A stretch of 64,000 nucleotides of DNA, taken from contig NZ_FAOZ01000001.1 of NCBI RefSeq assembly GCF_001536285.1, positions 62,001 through 126,000 of the forward strand, given 5' to 3'. The notes beneath the pieces were generated by a model, which did no database searches, had not been told where the DNA came from, and saw nothing but the letters and a program-made list of their open reading frames with translations. Position 1 is the stretch's first letter; every line of letters begins with the position of its first letter. A program made the position numbers and the translations under genes. This document shows, one piece after another, positions 25,119 to 33,410 of the stretch. Source of the DNA: Parafrankia irregularis (GTDB lineage Bacteria > Actinomycetota > Actinomycetes > Frankiales > Frankiaceae).

Positions 25119-27623
25119 ATGTCGGGAACCACACCGTCTTCCGTCCCAGGCGCCCCGTTATCGGGCGCCGCCGTAACGCCTCTCGGTCCCCACGACCCAC
25201 GCGAGATCGGCTCCTATCGAACGGTCGGGCTTCTCGGCCGCGGCGGCATGGGCGCGGTCTACCTCGCCGCGGCTCCCGGTGGCCAGTGGGTCGCCATCAA
25301 GGTGATCCGGCCGGAGCTGGCCCAACGTCCCGAGTTCCGAGCCCGGTTCCGGCGGGAGGCCGAGAACGCACGCCGCGTGCGCCGGTTCGCCACCGCGGCC
25401 GTGCTCGACGCCGGTACCGAAGGGCCCAGCCCCTACCTGGTCACCGAGTTCGTCGAGGGGCCGACCCTGGCCAGGAGAGTCTCCACCCGTGGCCCTCTCG
25501 GCCACGGTGACCTGGAACATCTCGCCCTGAGCGTCGCGACCGCGCTGGGCGCCATCCACGCCGCCGGCATCGTCCACCGCGACCTCACGCCGGCCAACGT
25601 GCTGCTCTCACCGGTGGGCCCCAAGGTCATCGACTTCGGGCTGGCCCGCGCGCAGCTCAACACAACCACGGTGAGCCAGCAGATCGGCCGGGTCGTGGGA
25701 ACCCCCGGCTACATGGCACCGGAACAGATCCTGGACGAGCCGATCACCCCGGCGGCGGACGTCTTCGCCTGGGGCGGCGTCGTCATCTACGCCGGCACGG
25801 GCCGGCCTCCCTTCGGCTCCGGCCCGACCGACGCGGTCCTGTACCGGATCGTCCACGAGCCCCCACGCCTGGACGGACTGCCCGACGAGCTGCGCGGCCT
25901 GGTCGAGCTCGCGTTGTCCCGAGACCCCGGCGCCCGGCCGAGCGCGGAGGAGCTGCGCGAACAGCTGGCGGGGACCGGCGGGGTGACGGCGGCTCCCGTC
26001 CCCCGGTCCCGGCCCCGGGGTACCGGCGCACGCCGCTGGCAGCGCCGCGGGCGGCCCGAGCAGACCACCACCGCCGTTTCACCCGGGCCGACATCCAGGC
26101 AGCCCGAACGCGAGGAGCCGGTCACGGTGGTGACGCCCGCGCCAGCGCCAGCACCGCCACCAGCAGTACCACCACGGGTGTCGGCACCGGCACCGGCACC
26201 AGCTCAGCACCAGCGTCCCGGCCGCTCCCGGCGCACCCCACTGCTCGTCGGCACGGCCGTGGCCGGCGCCGTCCTCGTGACCGCGGTCGGTACCACGCTC
26301 ACCGTGACCGGAGGGCAGCGGCACACCGGCGTCCAGGCCACGACCGCGGATTCCGCGGCGATCTCCCGCGAGCTGGCGAGCCGCTCCGATCTGGCCCGAG
26401 CGAGCGATGCCGTGCTGGCCGGCCGGCTCGCGCTCGCCGCCTACCAGCTGTCACCGACGCCGGAGGCCGGGACCGCCGTCATCGCCTCGTTCGCGGCCCG
26501 CACCGCGCTCACCACCCGCGCCGCGGGCCCCGGGGCGGTCGACGTCGCGCTCAGCAGGTCGGGCGAGCGCCTGGTCGAGGCCGGCGCCGACAACCGCATC
26601 CGGGTCTGGGACCTGCGCTCCTGGCTTTCACCCACGGCCACGCCGGCGGAGCCGCCGGCACCTGCGTCCGCGATCGTGGCGTCGTCACCAACCGCATCAT
26701 CTCCGCCGACGGCACCGGTGCTCCCGGCACCCCTCGACCTCGGCGCGCAGGGTGCCCTGGCCGTGGCGATGAGGCCCGACGGGGCCTGGGTCGGCTGGGC
26801 GACCGCCGACGGGCTCGGGCATCTCGTGGGCACCGACCTCGGCTCGACACAGGCCGCGGCCGGCACCCTGACCGGCAACATCAGCCCGATCGAGCGGATC
26901 ACCTTCAGCTCCGACGGAACCCTGCTGGCGACGGTGACCCGGGACGGATCCGTCGGTGTCTGGGACGTCAGCCAACCTGCCCGGCCGCTGATACTCAGCC
27001 GTCTCACCGACCACAGCGCACCCGTCACCGACGCGGCGCTGCGTCCCGACGGCGCCGTGTTGGCCACCGCGGGAATCGACCAGAAGGTCCAGGTGTGGAG
27101 CCTCGCCGACCGGCGCCGGCCCGCCCTGCTGGCAGAGCTCACCGGGCACCTGGGCGCCGTCGACGCCACGGAGTTCTCCGCGGACGGCCGCACGCTGGCG
27201 TCCGTGAGCGGCGACGACGCCACGTTGCGCCGCTGGGATCTCTCCGACCCCGCGCACCCGCGCGTCCTGGACTCCCGCCGGGTCACGGCCAGCGGCTCCC
27301 TGACCGATGTCGTCGTCGGCATTCACGGCAGCACCGCCACCGCCGCGGACGACGGTTCCGCGGTCGTGTGGTCCGCACCTGGTCCGGGCGGCGCCACGGA
27401 CCTCGTCCGCCTCGCCACCGGAACGACCGGCCAGTCAAGGATTGTCACCGACGGACCAGGTACGACCTTCGCGATCGCGGGTGGCGGGCGCGGCCCCGTC
27501 GTGTTCACCGTCGACCCGCTGCGCCTCACCTGGCTCGCCTGCGCCCAGGGGCTCGGCCCGGACCGGCGGTGGTGGTCCCGCGAGATCGCGGACGTCCCGT
27601 TCGAGGACCCCTGCCGCCGCTGA
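25119..27623 (+). CDS. Ser/Thr protein kinase with transmembrane segment and WD40 repeats
   Basis: An 834-residue protein. The kinase domain (about 32-290) has the glycine loop LGRGGMGAVY, ATP-binding Lys61, DFG at 172-174 and GTPGYMAPEQ. The catalytic loop reads HRDLTPAN: Thr157 replaces the near-universal Lys of HRDLKPAN, which may lower activity. A Pro/Ala linker, a membrane helix (LLVGTAVAGAVLVTAVG, about 385-405) and at least four WD40 blades follow (for example FSSDGTLLATVTRDGSVGVW). The WD40 part should lie outside the membrane. It is followed 154 bp later by a gene of unknown function in the same direction. The ATG at 25119 comes after a G-rich site. Confidence 0.85.
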   Translation: MSGTTPSSVPGAPLSGAAVTPLGPHDPREIGSYRTVGLLGRGGMGAVYLAAAPGGQWVAIKVIRPELAQRPEFRARFRREAENARRVRRFATAAVLDAGTEGPSPYLVTEFVEGPTLARRVSTRGPLGHGDLEHLALSVATALGAIHAAGIVHRDLTPANVLLSPVGPKVIDFGLARAQLNTTTVSQQIGRVVGTPGYMAPEQILDEPITPAADVFAWGGVVIYAGTGRPPFGSGPTDAVLYRIVHEPPRLDGLPDELRGLVELALSRDPGARPSAEELREQLAGTGGVTAAPVPRSRPRGTGARRWQRRGRPEQTTTAVSPGPTSRQPEREEPVTVVTPAPAPAPPPAVPPRVSAPAPAPAQHQRPGRSRRTPLLVGTAVAGAVLVTAVGTTLTVTGGQRHTGVQATTADSAAISRELASRSDLARASDAVLAGRLALAAYQLSPTPEAGTAVIASFAARTALTTRAAGPGAVDVALSRSGERLVEAGADNRIRVWDLRSWLSPTATPAEPPAPASAIVASSPTASSPPTAPVLPAPLDLGAQGALAVAMRPDGAWVGWATADGLGHLVGTDLGSTQAAAGTLTGNISPIERITFSSDGTLLATVTRDGSVGVWDVSQPARPLILSRLTDHSAPVTDAALRPDGAVLATAGIDQKVQVWSLADRRRPALLAELTGHLGAVDATEFSADGRTLASVSGDDATLRRWDLSDPAHPRVLDSRRVTASGSLTDVVVGIHGSTATAADDGSAVVWSAPGPGGATDLVRLATGTTGQSRIVTDGPGTTFAIAGGGRGPVVFTVDPLRLTWLACAQGLGPDRRWWSREIADVPFEDPCRR

Positions 27624-27777
27624 CCTGGGCGGATCTGCGTCACAACGCTTTCGTCTCCCGGCCTGGCACGCCAACGTGGACGAGGAGGACACAAGGGCGT
27701 GCCAACGGCCGGAACGGATCCGACGCCGGACCGACGCCCGCTCCCCCGGTCGATGAGGAAGAGGAGCGTTCGCGGCG

Positions 27778-28815
27778 ATGACTTTTGGAGAGTTGCTCAT
27801 CTCGGTCGGAACCGGCCATCTGGTCACCCTGCCGGGTTCTCGGGCGGCGCGGACGCTGGCCGCGGGATCAGCCTCGCCCCGGCTGGTCCCGGCCCCGGAC
27901 GAGATCTGCGCGCGCCTCATCGCCCTGGCGGCCGCGGAGCTCGACCACGGACCGGGTGCCTGCTGGGACGGCGCGGTACTCACGCTGCTGTTTCCCACCG
28001 ACGCGCCCCGGGACCCCGCGGTGCCCGGCCCACGCGGGCCGGTGGAGGAGGTGGCGACGCCGGCGGAGTTCCTTCGCGCGGTCAGCGCCGCTAGATCCGC
28101 CGGCACCCACGAGATCCGGCTGCGCCCCACCTTCCGTCTGGACACACCCCTCCCGGACGCCGTACCACTCCCGGACACCACGTTCCCCACACCCGGCACC
28201 CACGTCACGGCCACACCGGGCGTCACCGCCGACGACACTGCGGACAACCCGATCTCCCGGCGGCTGGCCGAGATCGTCGGCACGCTGACGGCGCAGGACG
28301 AGGCACCGCTCAATCCCGCCCGTGCCGCCGCCGATCTGGCCGAGACGCTGCCTACCAGCGGATTCGTCGTGGCGGGGGCCGGCCCGGCCGGGCTCTGGAT
28401 CGAGCACGCCATGCGACCGGCCCACGGCCGGGTGCGGGTCCTGCGAGCTGGCGGCCCGGTCGCGCTGGCCGGCGCACTGCTGGCCGGCCTGCACGGCGAC
28501 ATCGGCGTGGCGGTGGTCGAGGACCCGCCCGTGGGGCCGGCGGCGACCCTGCTGCATCTCGCGTCCGCACTGGACGTCGACCTCGTTGTGGAGGTGTGGG
28601 GACAGCGAGGCGGCCTGCGCCGCGCCGCCGACCATCGGCAGCGGCTGCGAGCGGCGCTGCGGGGGCACGGTGTGCGGGTGATCGAGGTCCCGGTGGATTT
28701 CACCAGCACAAAGCTGCTCGTCGACGCACTCACCGACGGCACCGAGGACGCCCCGGACGCAAAGGATTCCGCAGGTACGGGCGATCCTCAGGCAGACTTC
28801 GAGCAGAAGCGGTGA
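27778..28815 (+). CDS. Protein of unknown function with TPP-enzyme-like C-terminal region
   Basis: The 345-residue protein starts at ATG 27778 after GAGGAG. I do not recognise the first 170 residues. Residues about 180-320 (FVVAGAGPAGLWIEHAM, GDIGVAVVEDPPVGPAATLL, DVDLVVEVWGQRGGLR, GVRVIEVPVDF) faintly recall the C-terminal thiamine-diphosphate-binding domain of acetolactate-synthase-type enzymes, including the GD and the final strand, but the metal-binding NN motif is missing. If related, it is probably not catalytic. The kinase just upstream suggests a common unit. This is a tentative description, not a functional call. Confidence 0.6.
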   Translation: MTFGELLISVGTGHLVTLPGSRAARTLAAGSASPRLVPAPDEICARLIALAAAELDHGPGACWDGAVLTLLFPTDAPRDPAVPGPRGPVEEVATPAEFLRAVSAARSAGTHEIRLRPTFRLDTPLPDAVPLPDTTFPTPGTHVTATPGVTADDTADNPISRRLAEIVGTLTAQDEAPLNPARAAADLAETLPTSGFVVAGAGPAGLWIEHAMRPAHGRVRVLRAGGPVALAGALLAGLHGDIGVAVVEDPPVGPAATLLHLASALDVDLVVEVWGQRGGLRRAADHRQRLRAALRGHGVRVIEVPVDFTSTKLLVDALTDGTEDAPDAKDSAGTGDPQADFEQKR

Positions 28816-29143
28816 CTCGCGAGATATTCTACGGCCACCCCGGAGATTCCACCACCAGCTCCCCCCGGGCGGCCCACCGACCCGTCCCGAAATCAGGGAT
28901 ACCTCCCGGAAATGGGCTTCTTCCGCCAAAGCCCGACACTCCCGCACCGAGCGTTCCACCGCTCCCCGCACTTGATATCCATACTCCGGACGAGGCTTTT
29001 ACCACACGCAATACAGGCCGCCACCACCAAACATCCGCATGGCAACTTCATGCCAGGTCGTTTTCTCCCTGTTGACAGGAGGCGCTGACGCGGAACGCGG
29101 GCCAGGTGCACCGCGGCTGCGGAGAACAATCGCCCACGCCGGC

Positions 29144-29494
29144 GTGAGGTGGTTCATCGGTGCGAACGAGGGCACACCGCAGGACGTGACCCGTCAGGTA
29201 CCCAGCCAGCGCACCGAACGCACACCGCGGCAGCAGCCGTGGTGGCGTTCGCCGGGCACCTGGGGGGACCGCCGCACCGGTGCCCCACCGGCCGCCAGCG
29301 CGCTTGGGCTCCGGCGCGCGCTGGCACTGTTCGGTGTGGTCTTCTGTGGCGTCGTGGGTGGCCTCTTTGCGGTCGCGGATCACACCGCGCCAGCGGTTGC
29401 CCTCATGGTGATCGGGGCCACGGCGCTCATCGATCTGATCGTGATCCATCGCCGGATGGTCACGCAACGACGGAGCGGGAGCCCACGCCCGTAG
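29144..29494 (+). CDS. Small membrane protein, DUF6343-like
   Basis: A two-helix membrane protein of about 116 residues. The core ASALGLRRALALFGVVFCG, VVGGLFAVADHTAPAVALMV and IDLIVIHRR resembles the DUF6343 family of actinobacteria. GTG 29144 is chosen because codons upstream (back to an ATG at 29039) lose the high third-position GC of coding DNA; no good ribosome site is visible, so the start is uncertain. Function unknown. Confidence 0.5.
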   Translation: MRWFIGANEGTPQDVTRQVPSQRTERTPRQQPWWRSPGTWGDRRTGAPPAASALGLRRALALFGVVFCGVVGGLFAVADHTAPAVALMVIGATALIDLIVIHRRMVTQRRSGSPRP

Positions 29495-29497
29495 GCT
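29492..29497 (+). promoter_or_regulatory. Candidate -10 element TAGGCT before DUF445 gene
   Basis: TAGGCT overlaps the stop codon of the small membrane protein and lies 89 bp before the DUF445 start. The same hexamer occurs upstream of the amidohydrolase and dnaE. No matching -35 is evident. Confidence 0.25.
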
Positions 29498-29586
29498 GTT
29501 CGGAGATCCCCGCCGGCGCGGCACGCTCGTTCCTGATCGCGCCGGGCACCTGCCGGCGGGACCACGGGGAGGGTGGGCCGGCGCGG

Positions 29587-30960
29587 ATGGCACGTGACGC
29601 GGCGCGCACGGAGCCGGCTGTGGGTGTGGATGTGGGTGTGCCGCCCGGCGCCGCGATGCCCGGGGGCCTGTCCGGCGAAGGCCTTCCCGGCGGAGGTCTT
29701 CCCGGCGGCGACGCCGACGCGGAGTCCCGGATGCGCGGTGGGCTGCGCCGGATGCGTGCGATCGCCACCACGCTGCTCGCCTTCATGGTCACCGTCTACG
29801 TCCTCACCTGGCGGTGGGACGTCTCCGGCGCACCCGGCTGGGTCAGCTACGTCGCCGCCGCCGCGGAGGCCGGCACCGTCGGCGCGCTCGCGGACTGGTT
29901 CGCGGTCACCGCCCTGTTCCGGCATCCGCTGGGGCTGCCGATCCCGCACACCGCGATCATCCCGCGCCGCAAGGACGCGCTGGGCCGCGGGCTGCAGAAC
30001 TTCGTCGGCACCCACTTCCTCTCCGAGGAGGTCGTCCGCGAGAAGGTCGACCAGCTCGGGGTGGCGGCCCGGGCCGGCGATTGGCTGGCGCGGCCGGCGA
30101 ACGCCGAACGGGTCACCACCGAGATCTCCACCCGGGCCGCCACGATGATCTCCGGTATCGAGGACGACCTCGTCCGCGAGCTCGTCGAGAAGTCCGTTCT
30201 GCCCCGGCTGCTGGAGCGACGCTGGGCCGGCGCCCTGGGGCTCGCCCTCGACCGGGTGGTCTCCGAGGGCACACACCATCATCTGATCGACCTGCTCGTC
30301 GATCAGCTCGCCGACTGGCTGGCCGCCAACCCGGAGACGGTCCTGCGCCTGGTGCGCGAGCAGGCACCCGCCTGGACACCGAGGTGGCTCGACGAGGCGG
30401 TCGCCGCGCGGGCCTACGCCGAGGCGCTGCGCTTCGCCGCGGATCTGCGGAACGATCGCGGGCACCGGCTGCGCCGCGCCCTCGACAGCTTTCTGCTCAC
30501 CTTCGCCGAGCGGCTGCGCACCGATCCCGAGCTCGGCGACAAGGTCGAGGCACTCAAGCGCCGGATCGTCGCCCATCCCGAGGCCGACCGGGCGGTGACA
30601 GCGATCTGGGTGACCGCCCGGGGCGTGCTGCTGGACCTCACCACCGACCCCGCCGGCGCCGCCCGCACCCGGGCCACCGAGGCCCTGGCCGCCTTCGGGG
30701 CCCGGCTGGTGAGCGAACCCGATCTGGCGGCCACCGTGAACCGGGCCGCCGCCGACGTCGCCACCCGTGCCGTCCGGCGGTACCGGGCGGAGATCGCCGC
30801 CGTGATCGGCGACACCGTGGCCCGCTGGGAGCCGGACGAGACCTCCCGGCGGATCGAGCTGCACGTCGGGCGCGACCTGCAGTTCATCCGCATCAACGGC
30901 ACGGTCGTGGGTGCGCTCGCCGGTCTGGTCATCCACCTCGTCACCGAGGTCCTGCTTTGA
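29587..30960 (+). CDS. DUF445 family membrane protein
   Basis: A 457-residue DUF445 (YheB/YjiN-like) protein. The N-terminal 50 residues are Gly/Pro-rich and variable. A membrane helix (TTLLAFMVTVYVLTW) follows, then the family hallmark GALADWFAVTALFRHPLG LPIPHT with IIPRRKDALGRGLQNFV, a long helical region, and a C-terminal hydrophobic anchor (GTVVGALAGLVIHLV). The function of the family is not established; an envelope role is likely. ATG 29587 follows GGGAGGG at 12 bp. Upstream in-frame starts exist but give non-conserved sequence. Confidence 0.88.
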   Translation: MARDAARTEPAVGVDVGVPPGAAMPGGLSGEGLPGGGLPGGDADAESRMRGGLRRMRAIATTLLAFMVTVYVLTWRWDVSGAPGWVSYVAAAAEAGTVGALADWFAVTALFRHPLGLPIPHTAIIPRRKDALGRGLQNFVGTHFLSEEVVREKVDQLGVAARAGDWLARPANAERVTTEISTRAATMISGIEDDLVRELVEKSVLPRLLERRWAGALGLALDRVVSEGTHHHLIDLLVDQLADWLAANPETVLRLVREQAPAWTPRWLDEAVAARAYAEALRFAADLRNDRGHRLRRALDSFLLTFAERLRTDPELGDKVEALKRRIVAHPEADRAVTAIWVTARGVLLDLTTDPAGAARTRATEALAAFGARLVSEPDLAATVNRAAADVATRAVRRYRAEIAAVIGDTVARWEPDETSRRIELHVGRDLQFIRINGTVVGALAGLVIHLVTEVLL

Positions 30961-30981
30961 TCCGAGGTCCTGCTCTGATCC
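30946..30981 (+). repeat. 18-bp direct repeat across the DUF445 stop codon
   Basis: GAGGTCCTGCTTTGATCC is followed at once by GAGGTCCTGCTCTGATCC (17 of 18 identical), so the end of the gene with its TGA is duplicated. Confidence 0.85.
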
Positions 30982-31173
30982 GGGGCGGCTCACCACCCGA
31001 TCCGGGCCCCGTGCCACCGTCACCGCACCCGCCCGGTCCACCTGGTGTGACGTAGGCGGCCGGCTGCGTCACCGAGCGCACCAGTGAGGTGGGAACATGG
31101 CCGTAGCAGGCGCCGAACGGCCGCGGGCCGAGGAACCGGGAGACTGGGTGGAGCGCAGACCGAAGCGGGCGTC

Positions 31174-32745
31174 ATGACAACGGCCCCGGGCCGACCGGCA
31201 GGGAGCACCCGCCCGGCCACGCGACGCCAGCCGGCCGGGCCGGCCGGCCTCGTCGGCGCGAGCGTCACGAACGCGGCGGGCCCACTCGTCCTCGCGGGCA
31301 TCATCGCCCTGGTCTGGGTCGGCTTCGTGGCCCCGATCGCCCACTTCGACGTGGACGTCTTCCTGCGGGCCGGCGCGGCTGTCGCCGACGGGCGGGATCC
31401 GTATCCGGTTCCGGGCACCCCCGAGGTCTACTCCGGGTTCTCCTTCGTCTACCCGTACCTGATGTCCCTGCCGTTCGTCCCGCTCTCCGGCCTGCCGCGA
31501 GCCGACGACCTGTTCATCGCGCTGTCGGTTGTGGCCCTGTTCGTGGCCTGCCGGCTCGCCCGGGCCGGCTGGTGGACGTCCGCCCTGGTGCTCGGTGCCT
31601 CCTGCACCATCACCGGCCTGCAGATGGGCACCCTCAACGCGCTGCTGTTCTGTGGGCTGGTCGCCCTGTGGCGCCTGCGGGACACCCCCGTGGCGGCCGG
31701 GGTGCTGGCCGCGCTCCTGGTGTACAGCAAGCTCTTCCTCTTTCCGGTCGTGCTGTGGCTGGTGCTGACCCGCCGGTGGCGCGCGACGGTGCACGCGCTG
31801 GTCTCGCTGGCCGCGCTGGCCGCCGTCGGGGAGGTGTACAGCCCGGTCGAGGCCCGCACCTACGCGGACATGCTGGGGGTGCTGGCCCGCGAGGAGGCCC
31901 CGGACGGCCTGAGCCTGACCGGCCTGCTGATGAACATCGGGCTGGGCACGGGCACCGCCACCTGGGCGGCACGGATCACCGCCGCGGCCCTGCTCGCCGG
32001 ATGCCTGTGGTACGCGCGGCGGTCCGGCCGCGCGGAGGCCGACGGCCTGCTGTTCGCCGGTGTGATCGCGGCGGCGCTGGTGGCATCGCCCATCGTGTGG
32101 AGCCACTATCTCCTGCTCCTCGTCGCCCCGCTGCTCGCGATCACCCGTGGCGTCCCCGGGCCGCGGGCGGGCGCCGGCGCGGGTGATCCCAACCGCCCGC
32201 TGGCCCTGTTCACCGCCGGTAGCTGGCTGCTGGTGACCCCCCACCTGAGCACCCCGATGGACCTGCTCGTCGCGTCGGTCGTCCTCGTTCCCCTGGTCGC
32301 CGTCCCGTTCCTGCGTCCGCTGCGCGCACCGCACCCACCGGGCGAGGGACGGCCGAGGGGCCCGGGGCATCCGGCGGGTCTGGCCGGGCTCCCCCGCACG
32401 GCGGCCCGGGCCGCCCTCGCCGCAGGGCTCGTCGCTGCCCTGGGAGCGGCGCTGTGGGCTGTGGCACGCGTGCACGGCGATGACCACCGGGTGATCGGCG
32501 CCTACGGCACGCTTGTCGGAACGATCGTGCTGGTGGCCTGGGCCGTCCGCGCCTGCCTCCCCACCGGGGACGGCCCGCTCTCCGACCTGGCTCCCGCTCC
32601 GGTTCCGGGCCCGGCCGCGCACGCAGCCACAGGCCAGGCCGCGGCCGCGGCCTCGGATCCGGTGGCGGATCCGGATCCGGTGGCGGATCCCGCGCCGACC
32701 GCGGGTGCGTCGCGCACCCGAACGGGCCGGATGCACCCCCAGTAA
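31174..32745 (+). CDS. GT87-type polyprenol-phosphate-mannose-dependent mannosyltransferase
   Basis: A 523-residue polytopic membrane protein (about ten helices) of the GT87/DUF2029 type. The catalytic Asp region HFDVDVFLRAG follows the first helix, and DPYPVPGTPEVYSGFSFVYP is typical of the family. Relatives such as PimE add alpha-1,2-mannose to lipoglycans from polyprenyl-phosphate mannose on the outer face of the membrane. The tail after residue 470 is Ala/Pro/Asp-rich with a DPVADP repeat. ATG 31174 is preferred because the preceding 30 codons look non-coding; no strong ribosome site. Confidence 0.85.
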   Translation: MTTAPGRPAGSTRPATRRQPAGPAGLVGASVTNAAGPLVLAGIIALVWVGFVAPIAHFDVDVFLRAGAAVADGRDPYPVPGTPEVYSGFSFVYPYLMSLPFVPLSGLPRADDLFIALSVVALFVACRLARAGWWTSALVLGASCTITGLQMGTLNALLFCGLVALWRLRDTPVAAGVLAALLVYSKLFLFPVVLWLVLTRRWRATVHALVSLAALAAVGEVYSPVEARTYADMLGVLAREEAPDGLSLTGLLMNIGLGTGTATWAARITAAALLAGCLWYARRSGRAEADGLLFAGVIAAALVASPIVWSHYLLLLVAPLLAITRGVPGPRAGAGAGDPNRPLALFTAGSWLLVTPHLSTPMDLLVASVVLVPLVAVPFLRPLRAPHPPGEGRPRGPGHPAGLAGLPRTAARAALAAGLVAALGAALWAVARVHGDDHRVIGAYGTLVGTIVLVAWAVRACLPTGDGPLSDLAPAPVPGPAAHAATGQAAAAASDPVADPDPVADPAPTAGASRTRTGRMHPQ

Positions 32746-32929
32746 CAGATGCATGCCGGGCATGGGCATTCCGGCGTGTGGCCACGTCGCCATGGTCATC
32801 CGAGAAGGAAGTGTCGTCCGGGCGACTGCGAACCGCTGTTCGGCGGTTCACCGGGGCAGATGTGACGTAGAACGTCCTCCCCTGATGGTTAAGCACACAC
32901 CGCACGGCCCCCGATCACGCCCGGGTAGG

Positions 32930-33150
32930 AGGTAACGTCTTCCTGTCGGCGTCACCGAGGGCAACCAGCCCACGAGGCGCCGACAAGATCTCGGGACATC
33001 CGATCAACCAGGTCGGATGTCCAAGGTCGGTGCGAGCGCCATGGCGGTCCGAAACCGCGGTTGGGTCCGGTCGCGTGAAACCGGCCGCCCCCCGGCCGCC
33101 GGATGACACTTTCCGCGTTCGTGAACCACGCCGCATGGCGCGTGGAACCG
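32930..33150 (+). other. Hairpin-rich leader upstream of the RNA helicase gene
   Basis: Several perfect inverted repeats lie in the gap before the helicase: TGTCGGCG (32944-32951) with CGCCGACA (32978-32985), and GGACATCCGA (32994-33003) with TCGGATGTCC (33013-33022). Shorter GC stems follow. Part of the gap 32746-33410 could be a structured 5' leader; DEAD-box helicase genes are sometimes autoregulated that way. No known riboswitch class is recognised. Confidence 0.45.
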
Positions 33151-33410
33151 ATGTGGCGTGTGTTCTGTCGGCCCTGACCTGATCGGCGGATCCCCTGACT
33201 CAGCCCCGCAGCACCCAGCCCAGCCCCGCCCACCGTTCGGCCCGTCCCACCCGGGGCAGCCGTCCTCGTCCCACCGGACACGGTCGCGGCGGGTCCCGTC
33301 CTGCCCCGTTCCGAGCTGGCGAGCGGCCGGCCGCCCGTCCGGCGCTGGCCACCCGCGAACCCCGTCCGCCCGCCGAGTCGTTCGAGGCTGCCGGGCTCCC
33401 TCCGAAGCTT

